From Eremomyces bilateralis CBS 781.70 (lineage: Eukaryota; Ascomycota; Dothideomycetes; Eremomycetales; Eremomycetaceae), in assembly GCF_010015585.1 (NCBI RefSeq), contig NW_022985067.1, positions 2,138,920-2,202,919 on the forward strand: a DNA stretch of 64,000 bases. The letters are read 5' to 3'. The position numbers and the translations under genes are program-made. The notes beneath the pieces are model-generated. The model had not been told where the DNA came from. It searched no databases and was given only the letters and a program-made list of their open reading frames with translations. Of the stretch, positions 34,885 through 49,173 are shown piece after piece (position 1 is the stretch's first letter; every line of letters begins with the position of its first letter).

Positions 34885-36512
34885 CTTGGCTCTTGATGGG
34901 CTTGGAGGAGTGGATTCAGTGACTAGGTGGGAAGGTTGGCGTTGGGTTGACTGCTGATTGATTGTTTGAGGTTGGGAGATGTGAGAAGAGGACGTCTGGG
35001 TTTCAGTGGGATTATGTCTCTCCCAGTGGTTCTATTTACGTGGTCGGAATATTTATCAGTTCATGTTGGGCGGGTTGATGGAGATTGTTTCCATGACGTA
35101 GTGTGTTCCGCAACAAGGGAAGGAACTTGATTCTGTTTCCATCGGAACGGTCCTCACAGTTTCTACCATGGTTATATCCTTACTATGATATGATATGATG
35201 GCGGCGGTATCAATTCTTTGCCTTTAATTATATGAATAGTTGCTGTGGACGAGTTTCAAGAATGCGTCCAGCAACTTCAAATACTAGAAGATCTGTATAG
35301 GACCCACATCTAACTCGACTAATTCCATGTCTCGTCTGCGTGAATCACTCCAGCCAATCAACCACACACACATGAAAGTCAAGTCTCGCAAAACAAGAGC
35401 GTCGCGATGGATCAGCCTAGCGATGCGCCTTCGAGCTTGGATGGAGGCCTAGAAGCTTGCACAAGCTTGGTCTCCTCCTCGCCAATTGACTCGACTGCTC
35501 CTCGCTCAACATAGCGGAAGGATGGGGGTGGGATGAGGGTTCAGGCAGGCATGGACTGGTGGCTGTGCAAACAATTAACCATCCGGGTTTTCCGTCGAAT
35601 TTCGGATTGGTCCATGGAAAGAAATGGAGAGTTGAACGGACGTGGTGCTGTCCTTCGTGGTTATCACGATGAAGAGGCATGAATTGTGGCTTTTGGACTT
35701 TGCAGGAGACCGCTCCGATTCAATTGTCAGGGTCAAAGGTTTCACGATATTCCGACATTCCTAGTGACTTGGATGGGCAGATGAGTATGGTAACATTGTG
35801 TCTCAGCACTCTCAAGCCAATACTGAAGCCTGGAATGAGGTCGCCGGCCTGGTACTGTGACCGTATATTAGGTTGGCCTCGGGCCCGCCATCCTCATCTT
35901 CCAACCTACTGCCACCGTACTCAAAGCACGAGTGATCCCTCAATCTCAAGTCTCAACAAACCAATTTCTATCACAAGCGCTCCACAAGGCTGCGTACTCC
36001 AAAGTCCAAACCCCTGAACCTGGAGGCATCTAGCGGCGGGCCGATAGCTGAGGAGCGCCCCCCCAAAAGCGAGACTAAGTAACTCAGCCGCTCGCCGTCG
36101 CTAAACTGCAAGTCAGCAAGCAGGACAGTCGGAGGATTTGAAGTCCAGCTAGCTTAAAAGCTTCGCAGACTTGATCTTGCATTTTTAATTTTTATATCTA
36201 CATCAACCAAATATCCTATTACCCGTTCGATTTATCGGTCCAATTGCCCTTAGTACATCCAGTACCCCAGACCCTTCTTGGTTTCGCACGGGTTGCGTGG
36301 ACCAGACCAGTTGATCAAGGTATGTACCCTTCCCCGCGTCCCAGCCAGCCCCTCCAAACGCAAGAATACGAACCTGATAAAGACTTAAGACAGGCCATCG
36401 CCGCCTCAAGTTCCTCGACGTTGTTCTCGAACGGTCCTTTACTCGAGGGAAGATTCTCATCGAGATTGGGAGGATTGGGACTTCGCTTTAAAAGAAACCC
36501 GGCTTCTACATT
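34885..36512. other. intergenic between two divergent promoters
   Basis: 1.6 kb with no supportable gene. A TATGATATGATATGATGG-like microsatellite occurs near 35185. It should contain the promoters of the 100-aa protein (minus) and the kinase (plus). The several open frames of 80-110 codons here lack motifs. Confidence 0.5.
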
Positions 36513-38036
<1,524 letters not shown>

Positions 38037-39463
38037 GGGGATGGGGCGATACTAGGAGGGACGGATACTCTTTCGGGATTGGGTTATTTAGTTGGTGGGT
38101 GTGGGATGGGATGGGATGGTTAGATATGATATGATATGGTGAAGTCATGTTGGAAGAGCGGTGGGCTGGAAAATTGGTGCCCTCTACCTCAGGATCAAGG
38201 GGCTCACATTGTCATGTTGTTCATTGCCCATGCGCTACTAGTATAGCAGTATTACATCTGCTCGAATTCTTCGTCCTCTTGTACTCCGCTATGTCCGAGC
38301 GAGCTCCAAAAATGCAGATTCTGGCGCGTCGATTCAATCGTTACAGCCGGCTTTCCCGACCCTCGCTCATACCAGTTCCAATTCACCCTCAAGAAAATCC
38401 AACATTTCCAGATCCCTATCGCAAATCCCCTGCCCAATATGCCGATACATTCTCTGACCCGACGCGGGCTTTCCGTGATCTTGCTCCACGACAAGGAGCA
38501 TCGCCGACGTCCTGGTACTCTGCCTGGACGCCGCCGTTACCTTCTTCCCCAGTAGACAGAGCGGAACTTCGTGGATGGTTCTTGAGCGCTCCAGATTGAA
38601 TACGACATACGATTTCCGGGTTACCTTTCGGTCGTACGACCATTTCAGGACATACTTTGCTTAGAAGAGCTGCTGAGTGGGCCTCAGTAATGGCTAAGAG
38701 TTGTGTATCTGATAGGGTTCGTTTTCAGTGACGCCCATTCGACCAGCTTGAGAGCACCGTTACTGATGTCGAGAAGACGTGGTGACAATCGAAGCGGCCC
38801 ATTTTCCTCCTTACACTTGGTATTGATCCTCGTATATTCGTAAGCAGTGGTGATGATAGGAAACCTGTCAGGGAAATGAGGCGGCGCTGTGTATTTGAAC
38901 CTCCATATCGACTGTACTATAGTATCAGAGGAAACAGGCCAAGAAACCTGCTCCCATTTCAGTATGATTCGGTGCTTGAAACAAACCGGAATTGATTGGG
39001 AACTTCCAAGAACGCTTCGTGAAGCTGTGCAGAACCCCAGAGAACACCCATTCTATAATCTGGCCATCGGTATCAAAGTCAGAACTGGTAGCCTATACCC
39101 CGTGGACTTGCCCTATACCGGACTTCTACCCCATACCGTATACTACTGCGGTCGAAGTCGTTAATAACGCATTCTTGCTCTGATTTTCGACAGCAAAAGC
39201 AGAATATGAATGAGACCCAGAGCTTCGCCGCGATTGGTCGACTATATTCAACGCCAGGGGTCAAGCCGTGATGCAAGCCACACTTCAAAATCACGTGATC
39301 CGTACGTTCACGACCGCCAACGACGTTCGTTATGAAGCCAGGCACTTGAAATCGCATCCTTAGCACTTTGACATACTCGACCTCTCTCTCTTCTCATTCA
39401 ATCGAACCGCAATCTCTCAAATATCCTTGAGACGTGGTTGCGACGCGCGACGGCGCGTCCACT
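38037..39463. other. intergenic, RSC4 upstream region
   Basis: 1.4 kb with no recognised gene. An open stretch at 38147..38599 lacks family motifs. A palindromic TCACGTGA lies at 39291..39298, about 170 bp before the RSC4 start. Confidence 0.5.
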
Positions 39464-42161
39464 ATGAACGGTGACCTGAAGCGCAAGGTTGACGAAGCTA
39501 CCGCAATGGACCGTCCATCGAAGCGAGCAAGACTTTCGGTGAGTGCATTCACAAATTATGATAGGCGATGAGACAAAGCGGCGATGCTTCACCGATGCTA
39601 TAGCTGTTTCGGGGTTCCTTTGACGTCTCCAGATCGCGGAGCGGAACTTTCGCGACAGCTCCCCCTTCAAGAGACCTTGATGCTGCAACGACTTCCACAG
39701 TACGAGTGGATTACCACCCTGCTTGGAAATTGTACTTGCAATCGAGGATACGTCGAGTATTATGTACTGGGTTGTACCAAAGGCTAACTTTATTGCGACA
39801 TGTAGGATTCGGCCGATGGCCCAGAGACCGTCCAGGGCACCACCGAACGGGGCCTGCAGTTCATCGATATGATGAGGAACGCGAGGGACAAGACGTAAGT
39901 AGAGATAAAAGAAAGCAAGCTTGAACAGATGGGGTACTAATTATTCGCGCAGAGGGCGACCGATTTCCACGATCTTCCTGACCCTCCCTGACCGAGAGGT
40001 ACGCGGACTGACGATGACTGAAGACGAAGCGGGACATTGATTTGCGGTATAGGACTCTCAAGAAGCAAAAGATGGATACTATAAGCAGACTTTATTGCCC
40101 CTGGCGTTTGATACAATCGAGGTGAGAATTCTTGACCGTTGATATGGATCACCATGCATAGCAAGAGGTGCATGCGAACGGAGTCAAAACAGACGCTGAG
40201 ACGCTGGTATAGGTCAAATTGCAACAAAACTCGTACCGGAACATGACCGAGTTTGAGAGCGATGTGAAGCGGATGATTCTCAACGCAAAAGCTTTCTACC
40301 ACAAGGCCTCCCTTCAGTACGCGGATGCGGAACGAGTGCGCAAGACTGCGTCAAATTTCATGACGAGGTACAACCCGGCATATCGCTCTGGGAATTATGT
40401 AGCTCAGGCCACACCTATTCCCGATTCAATCCTCGCCGCTGTGAACTCGCTCGGCGCACCGCAAGCTCCGCTAACACCCACGCCCACACCTTCGCAAGCT
40501 CCCCAACAACAAACCGTTTCACCTGCACCACCAAAACAAACGAACGGTGTGAAATCAGAAACACCTGCAGAAACACCCGCAGAGGTTGATGAAACTCCCG
40601 ACGCGGACCAGACAGCAGCTGAGGACATGAGAACCAGAAGTATGTCTGCCTCGCGCCCAGAAGAGAGGGCTCATGAGCGAGATGCGTCGGGGAAGCTCAA
40701 TTTCGCTGGAATGACGTTCCAGCGTGCGCAGGAAATGATTATGGACGAAATCCTTCATTATGAAGAACCCGAGTGAGTTACAAGTATACGATGACTGCCA
40801 ATGCAATTACTCAATGATTATCAACAGGAGTGGATTGGCCATCTACACGCCTTTCGTCAACCTCCCAAGCCGCCAACTTGTGGACTATTATCAATTGATC
40901 AAGACTCCGATCTCATTGAAAGGGGTCCAGAAGAAAGTCAAGGGGATTCAGGGTCGTACCACGGCTACGGGAAAGACTCTCCTCCCTACTTGGGATGCCT
41001 TCGAGACTGAGATGAGTCACATCTGGAAGAATGCCCGCGCGTACAATGAGGACGGCAGTGATCTCTACAACCTTGCTGGAGAACTTGAGGTGGGTCCACA
41101 GTTCAAGATTGATCAGTGGAATGAATTGACACATCATAGAAACATTTCCGCGGTCTTCTCGATGAAGCGAAGCTGCAGGTCGAAGGTCCCAGTGTGAAGC
41201 TCAAGCTCAACGCCCCTGCCAAGACGTCTCTCAAACTCCGCCTTGGTGGAGCGAAGGCGAGCCCTGGTCCTCGAACCAAGTCTGAGACTCCTGGATCTAG
41301 TGGAGAAGCCTCGAAATCTGCTCCTCAGGCCCCTGCTGTCGATCCTATTCTCGAACGTCTGCAGTCATCCATCCAAAACCCACCAGATGATTCACCATCG
41401 GCGAGGGACATCGCTCCTGACACTGGCTTGACGGTCTTTTCCCGTCCCACCGTCCCGTCTTCCAGTGATGCCGCGGGCCAACCCACCCCGCCGGTGCCAG
41501 GTTTCTTCGCCGATCCGAGCCAGCCCGTTGCGAATCCAGAAGGGCGTTTCCCGGCTCCTTCATTGCCTATCATGCCCCCCATGGATCCATATGCGGAATT
41601 CGGGTTCCCGCGCATCGATACTTCTGGCCGTGAGATCTTCCGCAAGACTGACTCGCAAGGCAAACGTAAGTCTCTCCCGCCGTTGTACCGTCATGCTATT
41701 CTAACGTCCGCGTAGCCCTCGTCCGTCCCATAATGCCTGAGATCCTCTTCTCCGTCCACCCCCACCTTCACCTCGAGGACCCCTGGATCGTCTCGACGAA
41801 GCCCGATCCGCACAAGCGCGAATACTACCACTCGATCCAAGCCGATCCGCTCGAGCATTTCTGGCACATCCGTCCCCACCTACCGACGTTCCGCAACAAC
41901 CCCAACTCCCGGATCTTGGTCACAGTGAACAACGTGCGCCTGCAGGAAGTCGATGCGCCGGGATGCCAGCCTGGGAACCGCGATCCCGAGTACCCATGGT
42001 TCGAGACACGGCTGATCCCCGGGATTTGTAATCGGATCGAAGTGGAAGCGTTGCAAGGGCCGGTGCATATCAAGCCCATGCAGGCGACTCCGTTCGAGCA
42101 GCTGGAGTGGGAGAGGTCCTACCTCTTTATTCACCTGTTGAGGCATCCCCATACTTATTGA
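39464..42161 (+). CDS. RSC4: Rsc4-like double-bromodomain subunit of the RSC chromatin remodeler
   Basis: RSC is the nuclear SWI/SNF-type remodeler, and Rsc4 bromodomains read acetylated histone H3. Eight exons (39464..39538, 39806..39894, 39953..39998, 40053..40121, 40213..40772, 40828..41089, 41140..41665, 41716..42161) give 690 residues. A basic N-terminus precedes bromodomain 1 (about 35-150; YYKQTLLPLAFDTIE, ILNAKAFYHKAS). A Pro/Gln/Thr-rich linker follows, then bromodomain 2 (about 255-380; YTPFVNLPSRQLVDYYQLIK, WKNARAYNEDGSDLYNLA). The C-terminal domain has PEILFSVHPHLHLEDPW and ends EQLEWERSYLFIHLLRHP. The first intron is unusually long (267 bp), and a small extra exon inside it cannot be excluded. 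All other junctions restore conserved sequence. Confidence 0.9.
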
Positions 42162-42557
42162 CGGATCGAGAGTGGTTCCGTTTGCATCCTGGTCTGGCCT
42201 TTTTGCGCATCAGCCGTGGAACGACATGGTATCAAAGGGATCGGCAAGGAATTCCGGTTTTTATTTTCGCTTGCGTTTCTCTATGAGTCGGATCCAATGC
42301 TCCATTAGCGCCGTTAGTACCGCGAGGCGTTCAATTGTCCGCCAAAACCCGGAAAGCGTGTAGCTGATGACCGAGGCGGTCATACCATCATTAGGGCTTT
42401 TCATAAAGTCCCTCTGAAATGCCTACCAATGATAGGCACGGATAACGTGAGTTTCATGTATAATTAGCCTCGAGAATATCAGAACAGTCCATTCAAAGTT
42501 GAACAACTCCTCACACTTTTCATTATTCTGTCCGCCTTCCCCGATGTCAACGCCACC
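42162..42557. other. convergent intergenic region
   Basis: 396 bp between the 3' ends of RSC4 and the minus-strand unknown gene. Nothing beyond presumed untranslated sequence is seen. Confidence 0.6.
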
Positions 42558-43339
42558 TTACAGAACTATCTCTTCCAACGCTTTCCTACACAGCTCCTGA
42601 TACCTCGTCGCCGAAAACCGCCTCCTCGTCGCCCACCGTCGCATCCGTTCGTCCCTCTCCTCCCACACCGCCTCCTTCCCCTGCTCCACTTCAAGCATAT
42701 GGGATCGATGTGACAGCCGCTTCGTCCGTGCCTTCGGCGCCGACTCCCTCTCCATCTCCCCTAATCGCCCCTCCTCCACCCTCTCCAACTTCCTCGCCTC
42801 CACCCGCTCCCTCATCAAATGAATCCGATGCGCATGATCCCGCAACGTCTGCATGAACGCGTCCAAATGATACGGATACGCTGCGAACGAATCGAACCAC
42901 ATCTCCTCATCTTGCAGATTCCCATCTCCCCGACCTATAAAGTCCAGCTCCTCCATTCCGTGCCTGCAATTCTCGCCAGACGCGTTGAAGTATCCCGCCG
43001 AACCCTCTCGCCCCCGCTCCACGCACGCCAACGCCGCTACAAAATGCTGCTCGGCCATCTCGAGCATGGGTATGAGGAGGTTGGAGGTCGTGGCGAGGCT
43101 GTGGGCGATAGATTCGTAGGAGAGGCCGGCGTAGAAGCAGAGGCTGGTGCGGAAGAGGGGGTGGGCCTGGATCGCGGGTCAGCTGTTTAGTTCGGCGGTG
43201 CGTTTGAGGGGGATTGGGGGTGTACGTTGCCACTCATTTCGGAGAGGAGACGCTTGGATTCGGAGGCGCAGTGTTTGTAGAGGCCTTTTAGGAAGTGGGT
43301 TCGGAGGTCGCGGATTGTGGGGGTCCAGGGTTGAGGCAT
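42558..43339 (-). CDS. conserved-looking protein of unknown function, 240 aa
   Basis: Two exons, 43339..43226 and 43166..42558, are joined in phase 0 by a 59-bp intron (GTACAC donor, GCTGAC branch site, CCAG acceptor). The protein is soluble and mixed helical, with no signal peptide or membrane span. Features are an aromatic/His-rich middle (DSFAAYPYHLDAFMQTLRDH), a strongly charged Arg/Glu stretch (RERVEARKLERVEEG) likely to be a coiled coil, and a basic C-terminus (RRWATRRRFSATRY). I do not recognise it and assign no function. Coding character on the minus strand is good, and a clean stop follows. Confidence 0.7.
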
Positions 43340-43815
43340 TATGTGGCGACTGGTTTTTGGGTGTTTATTATGGAAGGGAAAATGCAAGCAGGGCATGCTG
43401 AACGACTGTCATGAGGATATGACACTAAGGTTGTTTACGATGCGATTATCCGTGGAAGCTTGCATCAAGTGGATGATGAGAGACAGCGGAAAGCGGGTAA
43501 AGTGGGATAAGCAACGGGACAGACTTTGAAGCACGCAGTCTTCCGCAGATCAAGGAAGTGTGAATGCATATGAACGAACAAACTGGGGCGGATAGGAGAT
43601 TCAGCAATGACGATGGCTCGCGGAATGCACAGGTCCTGGCGATGGATATCGACATCATGTCGAAGTCTCAGAGTACGACTGCATCCGTACAAGCATAGGC
43701 ACGACGTTGTGAATAGATTAAGTCAAAATAGAACCTTCAATATTCTACATTGCGAAAATCGCTTCTAGCTCTTTTGAACAAAGTACATGGAGTGGCAGGG
43801 TCAGACCTGTATGAT
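43340..43815. other. intergenic between unknown gene and ATP3 3' end
   Basis: 476 bp with no gene recognised. It should contain the unknown gene's promoter and the ATP3 3' untranslated region. Confidence 0.55.
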
Positions 43816-44888
43816 TTACATATCCTCCGATGCGATGGCACCAGTGATAATCTCGACCAGTTCTCCAGTAATGACGGATTGACGGGTTCGGTTGTAGAGA
43901 ATCTGGAACTTGTTGATCATATCGTTGGCGTTGCTTGAGGCGTTCTGATATTCGTTAGATGGTCCACCCTATATTAGTGATGATGAATTACTCACATCCA
44001 TGGCATTGCGGCGAGCAGAGATCTCGCAAGCATGGCCTTCGGTGAGTGCCCAGTATAATGAATTGGCAAGAGCATACTCGCGGAGGTTAGAGAGAGTCTC
44101 GTCCTCAATCTCGAAAGCAGCGAAGTTCGCTATCGTCGTCAGTATATATGTAGAGAACGAATGTCAGTTGCCTTACGAGAATTGGCAATAGCTTCTTCGG
44201 AAAAAGCCTCAACTGTGACTGGCTCATAGCTCGAAGCATTGAGGAACTTGTTGTGCATGATCTTGACGGAAGCATAGTCGGTCGAGAGAAGCGAGACCTG
44301 GTCGGCAATGGCTTGAGCATCGGCATAGGTAGGAACGTTCTTCCCAATGCCAGCAAAGTTGAGAACAACATTTTTGCCATTGGATCGGCCGAGTTGCGCC
44401 TTGCACTTCTCACCGACGATGACGAGCTCGATATCCGACTTCGCTGCCAGCATCCGTCGGGTCGTTCGTGACAAGCCCGAGTGAATACCACCACAGAGGC
44501 CCTTGTCGGAGCTGCAGACGATGATCAAATCCTTCTTGCCCTCAGCCTCGATCGGCTTCGTCTCAGCCTTCTCGAAGACGGTGTTCGACGTTTGACCGTA
44601 GGTGCGGGAGTCGGCCATGGCTCGCTGGGCGCGGGTGAGCTTGGTGGAGGCCACGATCTTCATCGTTTTGGTGATCTTCTCGATGTTGCGGATCGACTTC
44701 AGACGGCCCTCGATCTCACGAAGGGTCGCATAGGTCGCGGCATTCGGTGGAGCAACGGTCGCGGGCCTATTTTGATGGACAATTGACATCAGTTTCTTCT
44801 CTCGATAGATTGTTGGATCGAGTTCGACTTACCGCAACGCGGCAGCCGCGCTGGCTCGGAGAGCGGGTCGAACAGCCGTGGACAGCAT
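43816..44888 (-). CDS. ATP3: mitochondrial F1Fo ATP synthase gamma subunit
   Basis: The gamma subunit is the rotating central stalk of F1 in the mitochondrial matrix. Exons 44888..44833, 44766..44177, 44129..43996 and 43944..43816 (introns 66, 47 and 51 bp) encode 302 residues. The first about 30 residues ([19 protein letters not shown]) are a typical Arg/Ala presequence. The mature N-terminal helix follows with [20 protein letters not shown] and MKIVASTKL, the signature that sits inside the alpha3-beta3 ring. [12 protein letters not shown] is the conserved loop. The C-terminal helix ends with the family signature region ARRNAMDNASNDANDMI and [12 protein letters not shown]. All junctions restore canonical sequence. 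Divergent from TOP1. Confidence 0.96.
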
Positions 44889-45510
44889 CTTGACCTCCTA
44901 AAGGGAACTAGGAGATGATAATTGAAGCTTGAACAGCAAGGCTGCCCGATTCAAGAGTCAATTGGATTGGGTTGATGATGAAGGAGTGAAGCTCCGTGTG
45001 ATTGCGAGCTGTTTCCTTTGGAAGTTCCCGTCGTCCCGAGAATTCGACGTTGGTCTGTGCTTGACGCCTTGACACCTTGGTGCCTTGCTATCTCCTTACG
45101 GTGACTAATCACGTGACCAAGATGCATTTCTCCATTCACATGACCAGTTAATACTATGCCCACGTGACCTTCTAGACTCCCTCAATTTAATGGATCTGTC
45201 GCCCACCGAAACGCGACCATCCATCAGTTCATCCACTTTGCTGGAATCGCGCCGAATTATCACCACGCGCTATTCCTCCCCCTTCTCTCTGATCACTTCG
45301 ATTTCTCTATCGTTGCAGGGGCATCTGATATCTTACACATTTCATTCATATCACACTGACTTCACCCTTTCATCCTTGCGCATTCCTCACCGTTCGCGCC
45401 TGTCGTGGTCTACGGCACTGGCTCGATCTTTCAGCTCCTATCGAATCTCCCGTCTCAGTATCACTTCACTTGTATCGCCTCCAAAGCTACGGCCTCAATA
45501 CGAGGCCATC
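44889..45510. promoter_or_regulatory. divergent ATP3/TOP1 promoter with two CACGTGACC boxes
   Basis: 622 bp between start codons. Two identical CACGTGACC sites lie at 45110..45118 and 45161..45169 in the same orientation, 51 bp apart. CACGTGAC is the Cbf1-type bHLH site of ascomycetes; binding here is inferred. The TOP1 leader is CT-rich. Confidence 0.55.
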
Positions 45511-48500
45511 ATGTCTTCATCATCCGATGACGATGCGCCTTTGGCGAGAAAGGCACCGAATGGAGGTGAGACACCCTCTCTCCTTCAGTCCCGACCAGTA
45601 CTGCAGTCAGCCTTGACTTTACTTTTATCACTGTTCCATCGTTCTACCCATCGGGGCTGACACCCTTTCATATATCCACACGCACTTATTGTTCATATTG
45701 GACACTTAATCGCTAACTCTCTACGACAGTGACTAAGACCAAGGATCGCATCCTCGGTGCCAAGACGGATAGGCGACCATCCACAAACGGGACCGCGTAC
45801 CCTGGGGTTTCAATAAGGCATGGCCCGGTCGACGAAGACGGTGATAGTCCGATGAAAGATCCCTCGCATGTCAATGGAGCTGCCTTAGGAAAGCGCCGAT
45901 CGCGTGGGAGTCTCACAAATGGGAAGAGTTACAAGGACCTGAGTGACTCCGAGGAGGCGGACAACAAACCTTTGGTATTTATGGTCCTTCCACTACAGGA
46001 AGCCGTCTTCTAACCTGGGCCTAGACCAAACGTCGCAAAACCTCCAAAGTTCTAGTGGACTCCGATGACGAAGATGACATTCCTCTGGTACGCAAAGCCA
46101 AGCTGCCACCCAGGGTCGACGCCCGTCAGTTTGGGAACTCATCCGATGATGACGTACCCCTCAATAAGAAGCTTGCGAATGAAAAAGCCAAGATTGAGAA
46201 GCGAGCTGAGCAGACCGCTGAGGCTATCAAATCTGATGCGAAAAAGCTGAAGAAGAAGGCAACGGTGGAAGAGAGCGAAAGTGAGGACGATGTCCCACTC
46301 GTGAGAAAGAAGCCAGTTTCGAAAGCAACTACCAATGGTGTCAAATCGTCCGCTGCCGCCAAGAAGGCAAAGAGCAAAGCGAAACCCGAGCCTGCCGTCG
46401 CTCCCAAGAAGTCTGCAAAAAAGAAGGCAGAGGAAGAAATGGAAGAGGAGGAGGATGAAGCTGCAGCAGAAGAGGAGTTCAAATGGTGGGAGCAGCCCGT
46501 ACAAGGCGACGGTACCAAGAAGTGGACGACACTGGAGCATAATGGAGTCGTCTTTCCTCCGCCGTATCAGCCGCTTCCGAAGAGTGCCAGGCTCATCTAC
46601 GCTGGCACTCCCGTGACACTACCTCCGGAGGCGGAGGAGATTGCAGGATTTTATGGTGCCATGCTACACTCCACTGTCAATGTCGAGAACCCGACGTTCA
46701 ACAAGAATTTCTTCGAAGACTTCCAAGCAAAACTTGACGATGTTGGCCATGGAGTGGACGCGAAGGGAAACAAGATCAAGATCAAACGATTCGAAGACTG
46801 TGACTTCACCAAGATTCACGAGTACTACGTCAACGAGCGGGAAAAGAAGAAGAATCGTCCCGCGGCGGAAAAGAAGGCCGAGAAAGCTGAAAAAGACGAG
46901 GCAGAGGCCCAATACATGTTCTGTACGTGGGATGGTCGCAAGCAGAAAGTCGGCAACTTCCGTGTCGAACCTCCAGGTCTTTTCCGTGGGCGTGGTGATC
47001 ACCCAAAGACAGGACGCGTCAAGAAGAGGGTCAATCCCGAACAGATCACCATCAACATTGGTAAAGAGGCAAAGGTCCCCGATCCTCCAAAGGGTCATCA
47101 CTGGAAGGAAGTCAAGCATGACCAGGAAGGCACATGGCTGGTGATGTGGCAGGAGAACATCAACGGCGCGTACAAGTACGTGATGTTAGCAGCGAACTCT
47201 GATATCAAGGGTCAGAGCGACTTCAAGAAGTTTGAGAAAGCTCGCGAACTAAAGGTTCGTACAGACTTCTTTTCGGCTTTTGGAACATTGACTAACATCT
47301 TTCAGAAACACATCGCTAGAATTCGAAAGGACTATACCAAAGAACTGAAGTCTGAGGTCATGGCCGATCGTCAGAGAGCCACCGCGATCTATCTTATCGA
47401 CAAGTTCGCACTCAGAGCTGGCAATGAGAAAGGCGAAGATGAGGCAGACACGGTCGGTTGCTGTTCGCTCAAATTTGAACACGTCACCTTGAAGCCACCG
47501 AATACCGTTGTCTTCGACTTCCTCGGTAAAGACAGCATCCGGTTCTACGATGAGTTTGAGGTAGACCAGCAAGTGTTCAAGAACTTGAAGATCTTCAAAA
47601 AGGCGCCTAAGAGTGAGGGTGATGAGATCTTCGATCGATTGACCACTTCGGCTCTGAACAAGCACCTCAGCACTTACATGCAGGGGCTGACTGCAAAGGT
47701 GTTCCGTACCTACAACGCCTCTTGGACGATGGCCAGCCTTTTGAGGGACATGAAGTCGACTGGTACCATCGCGGAGAAGGTCAAGGATTATAACGATGCG
47801 AACCGCAAGGTTGCCATTCTCTGTAACCACAAGCGCACTGTGGCAGCATCACATGGAACCCAGATTGAGAAGATGCAAGAGAAAATCAATGGCCTGCGCT
47901 ACCAGAAATGGCGTATCAAGATGATGATGCTCGACCTCGAGCCCAAGCTGAAGAAGAAGAAAGGAGCTGACTACTTCAAGCTCGACGAGGATTTGACCCC
48001 AGAATGGCTCGAGCAACATCAAGCCGCACTTGTTGAAGAGCAGCGCCAGAAGATCACGAAGAAGTTTGAGAAGGACAACGAGAAACTCGTGGCAGACGGT
48101 CAGAAGCCAATGAAGCAGAAGGAGCTGGACGAACGTCTTGAGGTCGCCACTGACATGGCGAAGAAGTTCAAGAAGGAGAATAAGACGAAGAAGGTTGAAG
48201 CGGAGGGCAAGGGTGCCTCGGTCGATAAGTTTGAAGCGAACTTGGATAAGTTGGATCAACGGATCGAGACGATGCGAGTGCAGCTGCAAGATAAGGATGA
48301 CAACAAGGAGGTTGCCTTGGGTACCTCCAAGATCGTAAGTTTTCACTTCCCCCTTTCGCTCCTCACAAGCTAGTACTAACCGCCCTAACAGAACTACATC
48401 GACCCGCGCCTCACCGTCGTCTTCTCCAAGAAATTCAACGTCCCTATCGAGCGCTTCTTCTCCAAGACCCTTCGCGAGAAATTCGACTGGGCCATCAAGT

Positions 48501-48526
48501 CCGTCGACGAGGACTGGGAATTCTAA
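45511..48526 (+). CDS. TOP1: DNA topoisomerase I (type IB)
   Basis: Relaxes supercoils through a 3'-phosphotyrosyl nick in the nucleus. Exons 45511..45565, 45730..45974, 46025..47254, 47306..48334 and 48392..48526 give 897 residues. The N-terminus (about 1-210) is disordered, alternating acidic blocks and Lys-rich nuclear signals; [22 protein letters not shown] and [11 protein letters not shown] repeat one theme. The core starts at [20 protein letters not shown]. Catalytic landmarks are [20 protein letters not shown] (Arg), GKDSIRF (Lys), VFRTYNAS (Arg), CNHKR (His) and Tyr855 in the last exon's NYIDPR. A long coiled linker precedes the tyrosine domain. Intron 3 (47255..47305, 51 bp) is stop-free and a multiple of three; splicing it gives the expected [15 protein letters not shown]. 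Confidence 0.96.
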
Positions 48527-48873
48527 GCACATCAAGAAATCTCGAAACACCACATTCACATGAAACATCAGTTTTCAATTTTGCCGATCACCCCATTTCC
48601 AATCTTTTGCATCACGTCGGTGGACTGCTAGATTCCAGTACTTGCATAGCATCGCATCATCTCATGGAGGGCATCGCCCGGGTATGCCCGAGCAATCGGC
48701 GCGTCCAGGCCTGGAGTTTGGGCGACGCGGGAGGTAATGAAAAGTGGTTGATTTGCATTTGCAGGGGTTGGGTTTTCGGGAGATGGAGAGATGTAGGGGA
48801 GGAGATGAAGTCGCCTTCGTATCTACTTACTGGCCTCCTGATTTGCGCTTGCAGATGGAGAGGGAGGCCAGGG
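48527..48873. other. TOP1 3' flank
   Basis: 347 bp after the TOP1 stop, presumed 3' untranslated sequence. No gene recognised. Confidence 0.55.
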
Positions 48874-49173
48874 TTAAGGTACTGCAAAGGCGATATTCGA
48901 AGGAGCAAATTCGACAGCAAGCAACAGTTCATCATCACAGTCATACTCATCGTTATACTCACGTACACCGGGAGTTGTTCTGAAACCGCCATAGCTCGCA
49001 AGAAAACGGAATCTTTCCAGAATTTCTCTCCTCACCTCTTCGTCAGTGAATTTCCCATCCTTTAGGTGATCTTCATCCATTCTGTACCGCATCAAAAAGC
49101 AACTATTGAATATATTCAACTGATCTCCTTTCAAGTATATCATCTGCACAGCAATCATCTGTACAGCCATCAT
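48874..49173 (-). CDS. possible small protein, 99 aa, unrecognised
   Basis: An intronless open frame starting at two adjacent ATGs and ending TAA. It begins with a near-repeat (MMAVQMIAVQMI) and then has a charged helical segment (DGKFTDEEVRREILERFRFL) and an acidic part. The amino-acid mix looks protein-like, but there is no motif, no intron to test it and no neighbour to support it. It could be a fragment of an old gene or chance. Confidence 0.3.
   Translation of the reverse strand: MMAVQMIAVQMIYLKGDQLNIFNSCFLMRYRMDEDHLKDGKFTDEEVRREILERFRFLASYGGFRTTPGVREYNDEYDCDDELLLAVEFAPSNIAFAVP

Noticed and set aside
38147-38599. 150-codon open frame downstream of the kinase
   Set aside because: It starts in presumed kinase 3' sequence, has mixed composition and no family feature.
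39581-39805. Possible extra RSC4 exon within the first intron
   Set aside because: Several AG/GT pairs exist, but none gives both a phase match and recognisable sequence; it was left as intron.
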